Part shown: positions 35,578-42,939 of the stretch, piece after piece
How positions within the stretch are numbered: position 1 is the stretch's first letter
Layout of the letters: every line of letters begins with the position of its first letter
Origin: Bradyrhizobium sp. ISRA464
GTDB lineage: Bacteria; Pseudomonadota; Alphaproteobacteria; Rhizobiales; Xanthobacteraceae
NCBI RefSeq assembly: GCF_029910095.1
Contig: NZ_CP094526.1
Location: 1,364,001 to 1,428,000 of the forward strand
Length of the DNA stretch: 64,000 nucleotides
Direction of reading: 5' to 3'
Position numbers and translations under genes: made by a program
Notes under the pieces: model-generated
Databases searched by the model: none
Told to the model about the DNA's origin: nothing
Seen by the model: only the letters and a program-made list of their open reading frames with translations

Positions 35578-36058
35578 AACGGTCCTTTCCGAAGGCGAAA
35601 AGTCTTTGCGTCGCGAATTATCGAAATGTGCTGGAGGGTGTCAATTGAGTAATCCATGGGTCGGCACGCTTTTGTCACCGATCCGCCGAGGTGCGATTTG
35701 GAATCCAAGAAGACGCGTGAGTCACCGACGACCAGATCACGGTCAGATCGTCATGGCTCGGACGATTCCTCGGACGCAGAAAAAGTTTTTGGCGAGTTGC
35801 GGAGATTGCATGTCGGATGCTTGTCACTTCGGTCCTAATGTATCATCATGTCCAGACTTATCGACATAAGTGGCAAGCACGTCCGATGAGCAAGCAAATC
35901 TGGTTTTCGGCCTTGGCCGGTCTCATACTGATGATCGGCTCGAAAAATACTGGACGAGCGATTTTGGCACGTAGAGTTGTTGATAGCGGGCCGAGAATCT
36001 TATTCCATCTTTCTAGAAATACCGTTGACGCGTTCACGGCCGGTGGTAGGGTATCGGC
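35578..36058. other. Divergent aqpS/arsR upstream region
   Basis: This stretch of 480 bases has no convincing gene; a frame from 35606 lacks family similarity. It must hold the promoters of aqpS and arsR. Near arsR, ATCTTTCTAGAAATAC (core TTCTAGAA, 36011-36018) is a small palindrome also found before the flavoprotein gene. Confidence 0.5.
36011..36018. promoter_or_regulatory. Candidate ArsR operator 1
   Basis: TTCTAGAA lies 41 bp before arsR. An extended copy, ATTCTAGAAT, occurs before the next operon at 36403-36412. The shared core and positions suggest ArsR binding, but the site is short and untested. Confidence 0.4.
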
Positions 36059-36379
36059 ATGAAGATCGACGATGCAGCGGCCCGCCTCGAGGCGCTGGGC
36101 AATTCGACCAGACTGAAGATCTACCGGACGCTCGTCCGGGCTGGCCGTCCGGGCATGCCCGTCGGGCGGTTGCAAGAACGGCTTAAAGTCCCGGCGTCCA
36201 CCCTGTCGCATCACGTCAAGACTTTGGTCGCCGTCGGCCTGATCTCGCAGGTCCGCGAGGGGACCACTCTGGTCTGTCACGCAGAATACGACACCATGCA
36301 GGGGCTGGTGAATTTTCTCGTCGCCGAGTGCTGCGCTGACGAGACCGAATGCAAGCAAGCCGCCCAATCGGCGGCCTGA
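36059..36379 (+). CDS. arsR: ArsR-family arsenic-responsive repressor
   Basis: The 106-residue winged-helix protein has RLEALGNSTRLKIYRTLVRA, recognition helix VPASTLSHHVKTLVAVGLIS and a C-terminal ECCADETEC. The ELCVCDL site of classical ArsR is missing. Instead Cys91, Cys92 and Cys98 sit near the C-terminus, similar to the alternative As(III) sites seen in rhizobial and Acidithiobacillus ArsR types. It should dissociate from DNA on As(III) or Sb(III) binding. It is divergent from aqpS. A hairpin plus T-run overlaps its stop, so it is probably monocistronic. Confidence 0.92.
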   Translation: MKIDDAAARLEALGNSTRLKIYRTLVRAGRPGMPVGRLQERLKVPASTLSHHVKTLVAVGLISQVREGTTLVCHAEYDTMQGLVNFLVAECCADETECKQAAQSAA

Positions 36380-36386
36380 TTTTTTT
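36359..36386 (+). terminator. Intrinsic terminator at the end of arsR
   Basis: GCCGCC (36359-36364) pairs with GGCGGC (36370-36375) around CAATC and is followed by seven T (36380-36386). The stem is the last codons of arsR itself. Confidence 0.65.
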
Positions 36387-36402
36387 GCCTCGTTATTCGA
36401 TG

Positions 36403-36412
36403 ATTCTAGAAT
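36403..36412. promoter_or_regulatory. Candidate ArsR operator 2
   Basis: The palindrome ATTCTAGAAT sits between the arsR terminator and the flavoprotein start at 36427, sharing TTCTAGAA with the site before arsR. It is so close to the start that bound ArsR would block transcription or initiation. Confidence 0.45.
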
Positions 36413-36426
36413 GATGGGAGGAAGAA

Positions 36427-37794
36427 ATGAGCGGCAAGAGGGTTGCTGTCATCGGTGCGGGTCCCGTCGGGTTGGCGGCAGCGGCGCATGTCTTGGAGCG
36501 CGGCATGACGCCGGTTGTCCTTGAGGCTGGCCCTGAGCCCGCGTATGGCGTGCGTCAATGGCAGCACGTGCAGCTCTTTTCGCCATGGGAATACAATGTT
36601 GATAAGGCGGCTGGACGGCTTTTGTCGCGGATGGGTTGGAACTCGCCCGATCCGCAGGTCTATCCAACCGGGGCCGAATTGCTGGAGCACTATCTCGATC
36701 CGCTCGCGGCCAGGACGCCCTTGAAGGATGTCATACGAACGTCCAGCCGGGTAACGGCCATCAGCCGGCTCGGCTTCGACAAGGCAAAAACGCGGGGCCG
36801 AGACCAAGTACCTTTTGAGATACGCTATCAGAATGGCAAGGGGCCGGAGACGCTCCTGGCTGACGCGGTCATTGATGCTTCGGGCACGTGGGGCTCACCA
36901 AACCCGGCGGGTTCGAACGGCCTACCGGCCATCGGAGAGCGCGAGGCGCAAGCGCAAATTTCCTACGGCATGCCGGATGTTCTTGGAAAGGACCGCGCAC
37001 GTTTTGCCGGCAAGTCCGTCGCCGTGCTCGGGGCAGGGCACTCTGCCATCGGCACGCTTATCGACCTGACGACGCTTGCTCAGCAGGCGCCCGGTACGAG
37101 CGTGATCTGGTTGTTGCGCGGCAACGATCCGGCAAAATCCTTCGGCGGCGGTGCCAACGACAAGCTGGTGGCCCGCGGCGAGCTTGGGACGCACCTCGCT
37201 TCACTCGTTGCGTGGGGGCAGGTGAAGGTCGAGGCTGGCTTTGCCGTCGCTGCGATCGCTCCAGTCAACGGCCAGTTGCGCGTCGCTACCGGAACGGGGT
37301 GCTGCGGACGCCATGTGACGGTGGATGAACTCATTGTCGCGACCGGATTCCGGCCCGATCTTTCGATGTTGAACGAAATCCGTCTGCGTCTCGATCCCGC
37401 CATCGAAGCGCCGATCGCGTTGGCGCCTTTGATCGATCCGAACGAACACAGCTGCGGCACCGTGCGTCCACATGGCGCCCGTGAGCTGATGCAGGATGAT
37501 CCGGGCTTCTACCTTGCCGGCATGAAAAGCTACGGTCGCGCACCAACCTTTCTGATGATCACCGGCTACGAGCAGGTGCGCTCGATCGCTGCCGATATTG
37601 CCGGCGACAAGGAAGCTGCTGCGCGTGTCGAGCTTGAGTTGCCCGAGACCGGCGTCTGCACGCGCGGAGGCGTGGAGGGCGGTGCGGCTGCATCGGGTTG
37701 TTGTGGCGGTCCGGCACCGGCCGGCGCCGCGGCTTGCTGCGCAGACGACGCCGCGGCGAAGGCAGCCGGGAAATCCGGCTGCGGCTGTTCGTAA
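36427..37794 (+). CDS. Ars-operon FAD/NAD(P)-binding flavoprotein with Cys-rich tail
   Basis: The 455-residue protein has an FAD site (VAVIGAGPVGLAAAAHVLER), a second Rossmann site near residue 200 (VAVLGAGHSAIG) and ATGFRPDLSML, the layout of flavin monooxygenase or thioredoxin-reductase-like enzymes often found in ars operons. The last 45 residues are Gly/Ala-rich with seven Cys (GVCTRGG, ASGCCGGPAPAG, AACCADDAAA, KSGCGCS). The paired cysteines suggest As(III) or metal binding. GGAGGAAG precedes the ATG. An MFS exporter follows 11 bp later, so the two probably act together on arsenic, possibly oxidising or modifying it before export. The reaction is not established. Confidence 0.85.
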   Translation: MSGKRVAVIGAGPVGLAAAAHVLERGMTPVVLEAGPEPAYGVRQWQHVQLFSPWEYNVDKAAGRLLSRMGWNSPDPQVYPTGAELLEHYLDPLAARTPLKDVIRTSSRVTAISRLGFDKAKTRGRDQVPFEIRYQNGKGPETLLADAVIDASGTWGSPNPAGSNGLPAIGEREAQAQISYGMPDVLGKDRARFAGKSVAVLGAGHSAIGTLIDLTTLAQQAPGTSVIWLLRGNDPAKSFGGGANDKLVARGELGTHLASLVAWGQVKVEAGFAVAAIAPVNGQLRVATGTGCCGRHVTVDELIVATGFRPDLSMLNEIRLRLDPAIEAPIALAPLIDPNEHSCGTVRPHGARELMQDDPGFYLAGMKSYGRAPTFLMITGYEQVRSIAADIAGDKEAAARVELELPETGVCTRGGVEGGAAASGCCGGPAPAGAAACCADDAAAKAAGKSGCGCS

Positions 37795-37805
37795 GGGCTG
37801 GCGGC

Positions 37806-38993
37806 GTGGATCGACGACGATTGGGCGTAATCGCGGCGTTGGGCACAGCCCAGACGCTGGCGTGGGGATCGAGCTACTATCTGCCGGCCATTCTCGCCGA
37901 TCCGATCGCGCACGATCTCGGGATTTCGAGCAACTGGTTGTTTGCCGCCTTCTCGGCATCGCTGGTGATCTCAGGATTGCTGGGACCGCGCGTTGGGCGT
38001 CAGATCGACCGGGTCGGCGGCCGCCAGGTCCTGTGCATCTCCAATCTGCTTCTCGCCGGCGGCCTCGCATTGCTCGGAGCATCGACCTCTCTATGGACGA
38101 TGTCGGCGGCATGGGTGCTGCTTGGCACCGGCATGGGTTTCGGTCTTTATGACGCGGCTTTCGGGGCCCTGGGACGCATCTATGGTACTGACGCACGGAG
38201 TGCGATCACCGGCATCACGCTGATCGCAGGTTTCGCGAGTACGGTTGGTTGGCCTCTCAGTTCGCTTGGCCTCGAGACCATCGGATGGCGCGAGACCTGC
38301 TATGCTTGGGCGCTTGGGCACATCTTGATCGGCCTTCCGCTCAATCTTTCGCTGCCGCGGGCGAGGAGCCGGCAAGTCACGGCCGGGCCGATAGCTAAAC
38401 CGCACATCTCAATCGACCGGACGATGGTGCTATTGTCCTTCGCTTTTGCAGCCGCCTGGACCGTCACTTCAGCGATGGCCGCACACTTGCCGCGGATCGT
38501 TGAAGCTTTCGGGGCGACGCCGGCGCAGGCCGTATTTGCCGGCATGATGATTGGTCCCGCCCAGGTCGGTGCCCGGATCGTGGAAGCAAGCCTTCTCAAC
38601 CGATTTCATCCGATACTCTCGACGCGGCTTGCCTGCGTCACCCATCCGATCGGCGCTTGCGTGATCGGGATCTTTGGAGGAGGGGCTGCCGCAGCCTTCG
38701 CGCTTCTTCATGGCGCGGGCAACGGCATCCTAACGATCGCACGGGGCACCTTGCCCCTCGCGATCTTTGGGCCGGAGAACTATGCCTACCGGCTTGGCCT
38801 GATCGGTGCGCCATCGCGCATCTGCCAAGCCTTAGCGCCGGTTGCCTTCGGTCTTCTGATCGAGCCGATGGGCAAGTTTGTGGTTGTAGTGTCGGCTGGC
38901 CTCTGTCTTGCGGCACTGGTCGCGCTGATGGCGCTACACCGCTCGACAGCGGAGCTGACGGCTCAACCCGAGCCCATAAAGAAGACGGCCTGA
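37806..38993 (+). CDS. MFS transporter of the ars operon (ArsK-like)
   Basis: The 395-residue, 12-helix MFS protein starts at GTG 37806, 11 bp after the flavoprotein stop; an earlier frame overlaps the Cys-rich tail and is not hydrophobic. It begins LGVIAALGTAQTLAWGSSYY with GPRVGRQIDRVGGRQVL as the MFS loop motif. Similar transporters in rhizobial ars operons (ArsK) export trivalent arsenicals and antimonite. The link here rests on position beside arsR and the flavoprotein, so the name is kept as a likeness. A strong terminator follows at 39062. Confidence 0.82.
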   Translation: MDRRRLGVIAALGTAQTLAWGSSYYLPAILADPIAHDLGISSNWLFAAFSASLVISGLLGPRVGRQIDRVGGRQVLCISNLLLAGGLALLGASTSLWTMSAAWVLLGTGMGFGLYDAAFGALGRIYGTDARSAITGITLIAGFASTVGWPLSSLGLETIGWRETCYAWALGHILIGLPLNLSLPRARSRQVTAGPIAKPHISIDRTMVLLSFAFAAAWTVTSAMAAHLPRIVEAFGATPAQAVFAGMMIGPAQVGARIVEASLLNRFHPILSTRLACVTHPIGACVIGIFGGGAAAAFALLHGAGNGILTIARGTLPLAIFGPENYAYRLGLIGAPSRICQALAPVAFGLLIEPMGKFVVVVSAGLCLAALVALMALHRSTAELTAQPEPIKKTA

Positions 38994-39061
38994 GGCTATG
39001 ATGGGACTTTGTCGGGTGGTTGCACCTCCCCGCAACCAAGCTTTTCGAAATCCGGATGAAG

Positions 39062-39085
39062 AGCCCGCCGTATGGCGGGCTTTTT
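39062..39085 (+). terminator. Intrinsic terminator after the ars flavoprotein-MFS operon
   Basis: AGCCCGCC (39062-39069) pairs with GGCGGGCT (39074-39081) around GTAT, running into TTTTT (39081-39085). The 329-base gap 38994-39322 holds this terminator and no gene that I recognise. Confidence 0.85.
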
Positions 39086-39322
39086 CGTCGCTGCGCGCTG
39101 CCTGACTGTGAAGCTCTGCTTCACGCCCCGTAAACGCTATTGCGGATAGTCGCCCGCCGGAACGGCTGTATCGTCACTCGCACGGAGCAGCTCGTAGCGG
39201 TCGATCGGCGCGTGCAGTCCGGGCAGATTTGGGCGGGCCTCGATCCGCACGATCAAGTGCGCTCGGATCAGGCTGAACTTTCTGCCGCGCGATTGGCAAA
39301 GTTCTCGCGAGGAGGAGACAAC

Positions 39323-40228
39323 ATGACAGTCTCAGTCGTTCATGCCGATACCGGCTCCATGCGCCAGGGATGGCGTGGTCTGCTATGGCTTGTGCTGCTG
39401 ACGGCGCTGTGGATTATGTTGATCTACTGGCAGCCGATCATCCAGACCAGCGGCGTTCCGACCACGGCACACCAGTTGATGGCGCACGGGCTCATCGCGG
39501 TCGGATTGTGGCTCGGCCTCGAAGCCGCCGGCCTGACGCCGGACCAACGCCGCACGACCTGGCTGGCGGTCATGATCCCGGACACGCTCTGGTTCGCCGT
39601 CGCCTGGAGTGCCGCGATCAATGGTGCTTTCCGCACGGGCATCTCACCCTTGCCGGCGCTGCCGTTGGCAATTTTCCTGCCGGTGATCATCGGCGCGCCG
39701 CTTTTGCTGTTGTCGAAACGGATGGGGCAGGTGCTCGATGCCATGCCGGCAACCTGGCTCGTCGCTCTTCAGCTTTATCGCGTATTCGGCAGTTGGGCTC
39801 TCGCTGCCGGACTGCGTGAGGTGCTGCCCGGCGTGCTCGCCTGGCCTGCGGGAATTGGCGATGTGCTGACCGGTCTATTCGCAGTGCCGGTGGCGATTGC
39901 CGTGGCGAGCGGTACTGCTCAGGGCCGAAGGGCGGCGATCATCTGGAATATGTTCGGACTCGCCGACTTCGCCGTCGCGATCACCTTGGGGATGGTCACC
40001 TCGCCAGGTCGGTTCCAGTTGATCGTTCCGAATGTGCTGAGCATCGGCGCCGGCGCTTATCCGGATGTGCTGACTCCTGCTTTCGTAGTGCCAAGCTCGA
40101 TCCTGTTGCACGCGCTATCGCTGCGTCAGCTGTACCGCCGAATCAAGCCTCGGACCCAGGTCAGTCATTTTCAAGAGGACTGCATTCACGAACCCAAGAA
40201 CCAAACCAGACTGACTGAGGCGAACTGA
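39323..40228 (+). CDS. Polytopic membrane protein, paralogue of the 41078 gene
   Basis: The 301-residue protein has about seven to eight hydrophobic helices (LLWLVLLTALWIMLIYW; LPLAIFLPVIIGAPLLLLS and others). Its C-terminal half, GIGDVLTGLFAVPVAIAVAS, WNMFGLADFAVAITLGM, TSPGRF and LTPAFVVPSSILLHALSL, is repeated in the gene at 41078. The start at ATG 39323 follows GGAGGAG; an upstream frame from 39140 is not hydrophobic. A TetR gene in the opposite direction lies between the two paralogues. I do not recognise an established function. An integral membrane sensor, transporter or enzyme is possible. Confidence 0.75.
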   Translation: MTVSVVHADTGSMRQGWRGLLWLVLLTALWIMLIYWQPIIQTSGVPTTAHQLMAHGLIAVGLWLGLEAAGLTPDQRRTTWLAVMIPDTLWFAVAWSAAINGAFRTGISPLPALPLAIFLPVIIGAPLLLLSKRMGQVLDAMPATWLVALQLYRVFGSWALAAGLREVLPGVLAWPAGIGDVLTGLFAVPVAIAVASGTAQGRRAAIIWNMFGLADFAVAITLGMVTSPGRFQLIVPNVLSIGAGAYPDVLTPAFVVPSSILLHALSLRQLYRRIKPRTQVSHFQEDCIHEPKNQTRLTEAN

Positions 40229-40419
40229 TGAAACTCAACATCCCGGTCGGGCCCGTAATGCCGCTAATGGGATTGATCGGTGGCACGGGATCGCAGCGCC
40301 TCGCGATAGCGTTGCCGATATTGCCTGGGCTCTGCAGATCATCGCCACGCGTCAACGGCCGCTCGCGACGATTGCCCGCCCGATGCCTCGGGTCACCAAA
40401 TGACGGAACATGTCGTTGA
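40228..40419 (+). CDS. Small frame overlapping the membrane-protein stop
   Basis: An ATG shares one base with the preceding stop (TGATG) and opens MKLNIPVGPVMPLMGLIGGT over 63 codons, but the second half is antisense to the tetR 3' end and Arg-rich. The first 25 residues look protein-like, so it may be the 5' stub of a lost gene rather than a functional one. Confidence 0.3.
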   Translation: MKLNIPVGPVMPLMGLIGGTGSQRLAIALPILPGLCRSSPRVNGRSRRLPARCLGSPNDGTCR

Positions 40420-40933
40420 TCTCGGAAGGCGCCAGTTTCGGCCGCTTCTCGAGGCACCAGGTCAGGGCGGTGAGGAAGGTATCCACGACGAATTGCAGCA
40501 TGAGTTCGCGTGGGACCGCAACATCGTTCCTGACTTCGGAGAGGTCTTCCTTGACCAACTCGGCGAGCACACGGCGGATTTCGTTACGAGCGATCATGCT
40601 GCCCTGTCCTCCCAACATGGCGCGATAAACGTCCCGGTAGACGCAGGCATGCTCGAACATCGCGAGGCTGAATGTCAGCGGCCGATCCCGCTCGCGCTGT
40701 CGCGCCTCTCGTCGTGCGGCTTTCAGCTCGCCGCGAAGCCGCTCGAAGCCGCCGCGCAGCAGATCGTCCTTGCCGCGGTAGTGGGCGTAGAAAGTTGCGC
40801 GGCCGATGTCGGCCTCATCGATGATCTCCTGCACCGTAAGGGCATCGTAGCCCTTGCGCTTGATCAGCCGGATCAGCGCCTCATGAAGCGTTCGCCGGGT
40901 GCGGGCGACGCGCCGGTCGATCTCTCTTTCCAT
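40352..40933 (-). CDS. TetR-family transcriptional regulator
   Basis: The 193-residue protein has the helix-turn-helix YDALTVQEIIDEADIGRATF and then YAHYRGKDDLL, with a C-terminal domain containing LMLQFVVDTFLTALTWCLE of the TetR_C type. It is divergent from the membrane protein at 41078 (145 bp apart) and converges on its paralogue at 39323. Control of one or both membrane genes is the simplest reading. The intergenic region includes GAACATTTTGTTCACTAT, a candidate palindrome (GAAC...GTTC) at about 41011-41026. Confidence 0.88.
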   Translation of the reverse strand: MEREIDRRVARTRRTLHEALIRLIKRKGYDALTVQEIIDEADIGRATFYAHYRGKDDLLRGGFERLRGELKAARREARQRERDRPLTFSLAMFEHACVYRDVYRAMLGGQGSMIARNEIRRVLAELVKEDLSEVRNDVAVPRELMLQFVVDTFLTALTWCLEKRPKLAPSEINDMFRHLVTRGIGRAIVASGR

Positions 40934-41077
40934 TCTTCACCCCCTGCTTTTCCGGACTCATGCCGTCGATCGTTCGGTAACGAACGGAAGTCGCGGGTTG
41001 TCTGTTGTCTCGAACATTTTGTTCACTATCATATATCGAGTTCGGTTATCGCGCGGTAGATAACCCGGGAGGTTACG

Positions 41078-41800
41078 ATGCTCGATATCATCGCAGCGAT
41101 TTTTGCCACCGCCTATTGCGCGGCGCAGGCGGGTCTGTTGATTGGCCCTGCGCCCCTTCGCGCAGGATCCAGGATCGCCCTCTTTGCAGCCACGGCGGCG
41201 TGGCTCGCCGCCGTCGTCGCAGTCTATGGGCTTCGCGTCCTGTCGCCGGGGACACTCGGTCCGTTTCCGGTCAACCTCGTGCCGTTCACGCTTTTGCTCG
41301 CGATCCTGTTTGGAGCCTGGGTGCTGATTCCGCAGGCACGTGACGCACTGCTATCGGTTCCAATGCCGGCCCTGGTGGCGGTGCATGCCGGCCGTGTCGC
41401 CGGCGTGTTCTTCCTGCTTCTCTATTTCGACGGGCGGCTGTCGGCGCCGTTCGCGCCTGTTGCCGCCATCGGCGACATGATTACCGGTGCGATAGCGCTG
41501 GTGTTCTTGGCCTTGTTCGGATTCGGCATCAAAACACCGAAGCTATGGCTCGGCGCGTGGAACGCGTTCGGGTTGCTCGACCTGCTCACCGCGCTTGCGC
41601 TTGCGATGCTGTCGGTACCGGGCACCGCATTCCGCGTATTCACGGAAGGGCCTGGCACGCTGGTGATGGGGACGCTGCCCTGGATCTTCGTGCCTGCGAT
41701 GCTGGTCCCGGTCGATCTCCTGGTTCACGTCGTGATCATGGTCAAGCTTCGGTCCGCCCCCGATGCGATCGGGACAATGGCCATTGAGAGCGCGCAATGA
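41078..41800 (+). CDS. Polytopic membrane protein, paralogue of the 39323 gene
   Basis: The 240-residue protein has about seven hydrophobic helices. AIGDMITGAIALVFLALFGF, WNAFGLLDLLTALALAML, VPGTAF and PAMLVPVDLLVHVVIMVKLR align with the C-terminal half of the 301-residue protein at 39323, so the two are homologous and this one is shorter at its N-terminus. It faces the TetR gene. No catalytic motif or known transporter signature is visible; conserved Gly-Asp and Trp-Asn pairs may be functional. Not assigned. Confidence 0.75.
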   Translation: MLDIIAAIFATAYCAAQAGLLIGPAPLRAGSRIALFAATAAWLAAVVAVYGLRVLSPGTLGPFPVNLVPFTLLLAILFGAWVLIPQARDALLSVPMPALVAVHAGRVAGVFFLLLYFDGRLSAPFAPVAAIGDMITGAIALVFLALFGFGIKTPKLWLGAWNAFGLLDLLTALALAMLSVPGTAFRVFTEGPGTLVMGTLPWIFVPAMLVPVDLLVHVVIMVKLRSAPDAIGTMAIESAQ

Positions 41801-42094
41801 CCGAGGCTAACGAAGCGAGCAGCGCGACTCGTCGCCGGCCCCCGCCGCGCCGGCCGGACCGCTCTATCGCGCCAGCCTCGACAACCCGAACGAGAACCAC
41901 GGCTACAAGGCACCGGCGGCTTCCGCGTGACGTGGTGAGATGGTTTGCCAGGCCACGGCCGATGAAGATGGCCACCATTGCTTCGCCGTGGTGCTATGAT
42001 GGCATAGGCCAGCGTGCGCGCCGGCTGGTCGTTCTGCGAAAACCTGCGATTTGGCGGCTTGCTTGCCGATCTGCCGGGTTGCTCGAGGACAGCC

Positions 42095-42882
42095 ATGACC
42101 CAGGCAAGCTTTTCGGAAATGTACGAGCGATGGCTCGTAGATCCTCTCTTCCGGCCGTGGGCCGAAGCGATCCTTGCACAGGTGGGGCTATCCCCAGGCG
42201 ATCGCATCCTCGATGTTGCCTGTGGAACGGGAGTAGTGGCACGCGTAGCAAGAGAACGGCTCGGTGACGCCGGACACGTCGTCGGCGTCGATGTCAGTCC
42301 CGACATGCTTGCTGTTGCGCGCGCCGTGGCGCCCCGGATCGACTGGCGCGAAGGCAATGCCACTGCCTTGTCCCTGCGTGATGGGGAGCAGTTCGAGATT
42401 GTTGTGTGCCAGCAGGGATTGCAGTTCTTTCCCGATAAGCCGGCGGCGGCGGCGCAAATGCGGCGGGCCTTGGCGAAGGGCGGCAGGTTGGCGATCGCCA
42501 CATGGCGGTCGGACGATGAAATCCCGTTCGTGCGGGAGCTGCGCCGCGTCGCGGAGCGACACGTGGGCGCCATCGTAGATCAGCGCCACGGCTTTGGAGA
42601 TGCCGCGCCGCTTGAGGTGTTGCTGCGCGATGCCGGCTTCCGCGAGGTCCGGTTAAGGACGATGTCGCGCACGGTGCGTTCGAGGATGGCGCGCCCTTCC
42701 TGCGATTGAACACGATGGCGCTCGTCGGCATGAGCACTGCCGTGAAAACCATGGGCGACCAGGTACGCAAGCATGTGGTGGAGGCCATTGTGGGCGAGAG
42801 TGTGCCTGTGCTGGACCGCTACAGCTATGGATCGGTGCTCGCATTCGAGCTCAGCACCAACCTGGCGACGGCAAAAGGCTAG
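42095..42882 (+). pseudogene. UbiE-like SAM-dependent methyltransferase, frameshifted
   Basis: From ATG 42095 (MTQASFSEMYERWLVDPLF) the frame shows the class I methyltransferase motif I (RILDVACGTGVVARVARERL), VVGVDVSPDMLAVAR and QGLQFFPDKPAAAAQM. It breaks near 42680. The other frame continues FEDGAPFLRLNTMALVGMST to a TAG at 42882 (NLATAKG). Rejoined, it has about 262 residues, normal for the family. One indel disables the C-terminal domain; the SAM-binding half is intact. The substrate is unknown. Confidence 0.78.
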
Positions 42883-42888
42883 AGCATT

Positions 42889-42914
42889 TTCGGTTCTGAT
42901 TGAATCAGAACCGA
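42889..42914. terminator. Dispersed palindrome after the methyltransferase
   Basis: CGGTTCTGATT and AATCAGAACCG pair with almost no loop, preceded by AGAGCATTTT. This short palindrome is one I associate with intergenic ends in Bradyrhizobium genomes. Here it lies between convergent genes, where it could act as a bidirectional terminator. Confidence 0.55.
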
Positions 42915-42939
42915 AGCAAGCGTGGCCAAACACCACCAT

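Noticed and set aside
35606..35869. An 87-codon frame between aqpS and arsR
   Set aside because: Mixed Arg/Ser/Pro composition, no ribosome site, and its position in a divergent promoter region make it unlikely to be a gene.
41797..42267. A 156-codon plus-strand frame starting at the membrane-protein stop
   Set aside because: It is Arg/Pro-rich and overlaps the methyltransferase in another frame. Only a short piece in a different frame (PLYRASLDNPNENHGYKAP, about 41860-41930) looks protein-like, and I could not assign it.
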